From contig JAHACW010000080.1 in the NCBI GenBank assembly GCA_018375675.1, positions 1 through 6,722 of the forward strand: 6,722 nt of DNA, written 5' to 3'. Origin of the DNA: Actinomyces sp. (lineage in GTDB: Bacteria > Actinomycetota > Actinomycetes > Actinomycetales > Actinomycetaceae). Numbering within the stretch: position 1 is the first letter of the stretch; every line of letters begins with the position of its first letter. Made by a program: the position numbers and the translations under genes. The notes under the pieces were generated by a model. The model worked only from the letters and a program-made list of their open reading frames with translations, searched no databases and was not told the origin of the DNA. Shown in pieces: positions 5,101-6,722 of the stretch.

Positions 5101-6537
5101 TCAGTTGTTCGTCAGCTTCTCACGCAGCGCGGCCAGGGCCTCGTCGGAAGCAAGGGTGCCCTCGTTGTCGACCGGGGTCGAGTAAGAGGCCTGCTCCTCG
5201 ATGGAGGGAGCCGCTTCGGCGTCCTCTTCGAGGGCCTTGCGGACCTGAGCCTTGTGGGCCTCCCAGCGGGCCTGAGCCTCGGCGTACTGGGCTTCCCAAG
5301 CCTCGCGCTGGGCGTCGAAGCCTTCCATCCACTCCTGGGTCTCCGGATCGAAGCCCTCGGGGTACTTGTAGTTGCCGTTCTCGTCGTACTCAGCGGCCAT
5401 GCCGTAGAGCGAGGGATCGAACTCTTCGGAGGTCGGATCCACGCCCTCGTTGGCCTGCTTGAGGGACAGGGAGATGCGGCGACGCTCGAGGTCGATGTCG
5501 ATGACCTTGACGAAGACCTCTTCGCCAACCTTGACGACCTGGTCCGGCAGCTCAACGTGACGCTGAGCCAGCTCGGAGATGTGGACGAGGCCCTCGATGC
5601 CGTCCTCGACGCGGACGAACGCGCCGAAGGGAACCAGCTTGGTGACCTTGCCGGGCACAACCTGGCCGATGGCGTGGGTGCGGGCGAATGCCTGCCACGG
5701 ATCTTCCTGGGTGGCCTTGAGCGACAGGGAGACGCGCTCGCGATCCATGTCGACGTCGAGAACCTCGACGGTGACTTCCTGGCCAACCTCGACGACCTCG
5801 GACGGGTGGTCGATGTGCTTCCAGGACAGCTCGGAGACGTGAACCAGGCCGTCGACACCACCAAGATCGACGAACGCGCCGAAGTTGACGATGGAGGAAA
5901 CGACGCCGGAGCGCACCTGGCCCTTCTGCAGGGTGTGCAGGAAGTTCGTGCGGACCTCGGACTGGGTCTGCTCGAGCCATGCGCGGCGGGACAGGACCAC
6001 GTTGTTGCGGTTCTTGTCGAGCTCGATGATCTTCGCTTCGATCTCGCGACCGATGTAGGGGGCGAGGTCGCGGACGCGACGCATCTCGACGAGGGAGGCG
6101 GGCAGGAAGCCACGCAGGCCGATGTCGAGGATCAGGCCGCCCTTGACGACCTCGATGACGGTACCGGTAACGACACCGTCCTCTTCCTTGACCTTCTCGA
6201 TCTGGCCCCACGCGCGCTCGTACTGCGCACGCTTCTTCGACAGGAGGAGGCGGCCTTCCTTGTCTTCCTTCTGGAGGACGAGCGCCTCGATCTGGTCGCC
6301 CACGGCGACAACGTCGTCGGGGTTGACGTCGTGCTTGATGGACAGCTCGCGAGAGAGGATGACGCCCTCGGTCTTGTAGCCGATGTCAAGGAGGACCTCG
6401 TCGTGGTCGACCTTGACGACAGTGCCCTCGACGATGTCGCCATCGTTGAAGTACTTGATGGTCTCGTCGATGGCTGCGATCAGGTCTGCTTCCGAACCAA
6501 TGTCGTTGATAGCGACCTGCGGCGTGTTGGTGGTCAT
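5101..6537 (-). CDS. rpsA: 30S ribosomal protein S1, four S1 domains
   Basis: S1 is the mRNA-binding protein of the small ribosomal subunit and helps initiate translation. The 478-residue product has four S1 (OB-fold) RNA-binding domains at about 34-103, 120-186, 206-274 and 291-360. The last two carry the clear NFGAFVDL and PFGAFVRV strands, HVSELSWKH and HISELAQRH turns, and closing LSLK. Four domains is the actinobacterial form, against six in the 557-residue E. coli protein. Residues 361-478 form an acidic, Trp/Glu-rich tail (EGFDPETQEWMEGFDAQREA and following) typical of actinobacterial S1 and probably partly coiled or disordered. The start is ATG 6537, with GGAG 10 bases upstream; the frame extends to a GTG at 6609, but the extra 24 residues do not resemble the family. 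It is transcribed toward brnQ and ends in a strong terminator. Confidence 0.98.
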   Translation of the reverse strand: MTTNTPQVAINDIGSEADLIAAIDETIKYFNDGDIVEGTVVKVDHDEVLLDIGYKTEGVILSRELSIKHDVNPDDVVAVGDQIEALVLQKEDKEGRLLLSKKRAQYERAWGQIEKVKEEDGVVTGTVIEVVKGGLILDIGLRGFLPASLVEMRRVRDLAPYIGREIEAKIIELDKNRNNVVLSRRAWLEQTQSEVRTNFLHTLQKGQVRSGVVSSIVNFGAFVDLGGVDGLVHVSELSWKHIDHPSEVVEVGQEVTVEVLDVDMDRERVSLSLKATQEDPWQAFARTHAIGQVVPGKVTKLVPFGAFVRVEDGIEGLVHISELAQRHVELPDQVVKVGEEVFVKVIDIDLERRRISLSLKQANEGVDPTSEEFDPSLYGMAAEYDENGNYKYPEGFDPETQEWMEGFDAQREAWEAQYAEAQARWEAHKAQVRKALEEDAEAAPSIEEQASYSTPVDNEGTLASDEALAALREKLTNN

Positions 6538-6631
6538 GTAGTAGTTTCTCCGAAACGGACTGGATAGTAGATGGACAGTTCCGGCGTCCCGAGACGAATG
6601 CGGATGCACTCGTCCCCAGACACCGTGAATC

Positions 6632-6637
6632 AGTTTA
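6632..6637 (-). promoter_or_regulatory. Likely -10 element of the rpsA promoter
   Basis: TAAACT on the minus strand (four of six matches to TATAAT) lies in an AT-richer patch about 95 bases before the rpsA ATG, giving a 5' leader of roughly 85-90 bases. GTCACA, 19 bases upstream of it, is a possible but wide-spaced -35. Positions 6640-6722 beyond it show no gene. Confidence 0.4.
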
Positions 6638-6722
6638 GCAGCCTTTGACCGGCAAATGTGACGAATTTGGCGACACTTTCCGTGGCGTGCGTCGCGTCGT
6701 CCCGCCGATCAGTGAGCCGCGA

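Noticed and set aside
5254..6567. Long plus-strand ORF of 437 codons opposite rpsA
   Set aside because: It mirrors the rpsA codons on the other strand (Asp/Val/Leu-rich low-complexity product) and matches no family; a shadow of rpsA.
6538..6609. N-terminal extension of rpsA to GTG 6609
   Set aside because: The added 24 residues do not resemble S1 proteins, while ATG 6537 has a GGAG site and begins the typical protein.

Overview
The window looks like a chromosomal core segment of a high-GC Gram-positive bacterium, most likely an actinobacterium of the Actinomyces/Schaalia type. The reasons are the strong G/C bias at third codon positions, GTG starts, a four-domain ribosomal protein S1 with an acidic tail, and the gene set rpsA, coaE, uvrB, which lie close together in that order in mycobacteria. 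The genus is an inference; no rRNA or other marker is present.

Layout. Positions 1-1845 (minus strand) hold 615 codons of uvrB, whose 3' end lies outside the window. Positions 1932-2618 (minus) are coaE, dephospho-CoA kinase, 86 bp upstream of uvrB and probably co-transcribed with it. A 15-codon leader ORF may end in a GTGA overlap with the coaE start. Positions 2710-4062 (plus) are brnQ, a branched-chain amino acid:cation symporter, diverging from coaE across a short spacer where two opposed -10 elements overlap. Positions 5101-6537 (minus) are rpsA, with a likely promoter near 6632 and a very clear intrinsic terminator at 5007-5046.

The 1038-bp interval 4063-5100 between the convergent brnQ and rpsA genes is the unusual part. 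Going left to right it holds two GC-rich hairpins just after brnQ, then two face-to-face arrays of degenerate 42-bp repeats (about 4121-4318 on one strand, 4286-4453 on the other) that can encode a 14-residue LKPxxPL repeat on both strands. Next come a more AT-rich patch bounded by a 12-bp inverted repeat (4506-4610), a GC-rich zone with an exact 54-bp direct repeat able to form nested hairpins, and a 14-bp tandem duplication beside the rpsA terminator.

Functionally the four genes are ordinary housekeeping and transport functions: translation (rpsA), coenzyme A synthesis (coaE), nucleotide excision repair (uvrB) and amino acid uptake (brnQ). brnQ and its repeat-rich flank run against the rpsA-coaE-uvrB direction and look like an insertion into that cluster. 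The opposed 42-bp arrays are the best candidate here for something undescribed; whether they act as peptide, RNA or DNA sites cannot be decided from one sequence.
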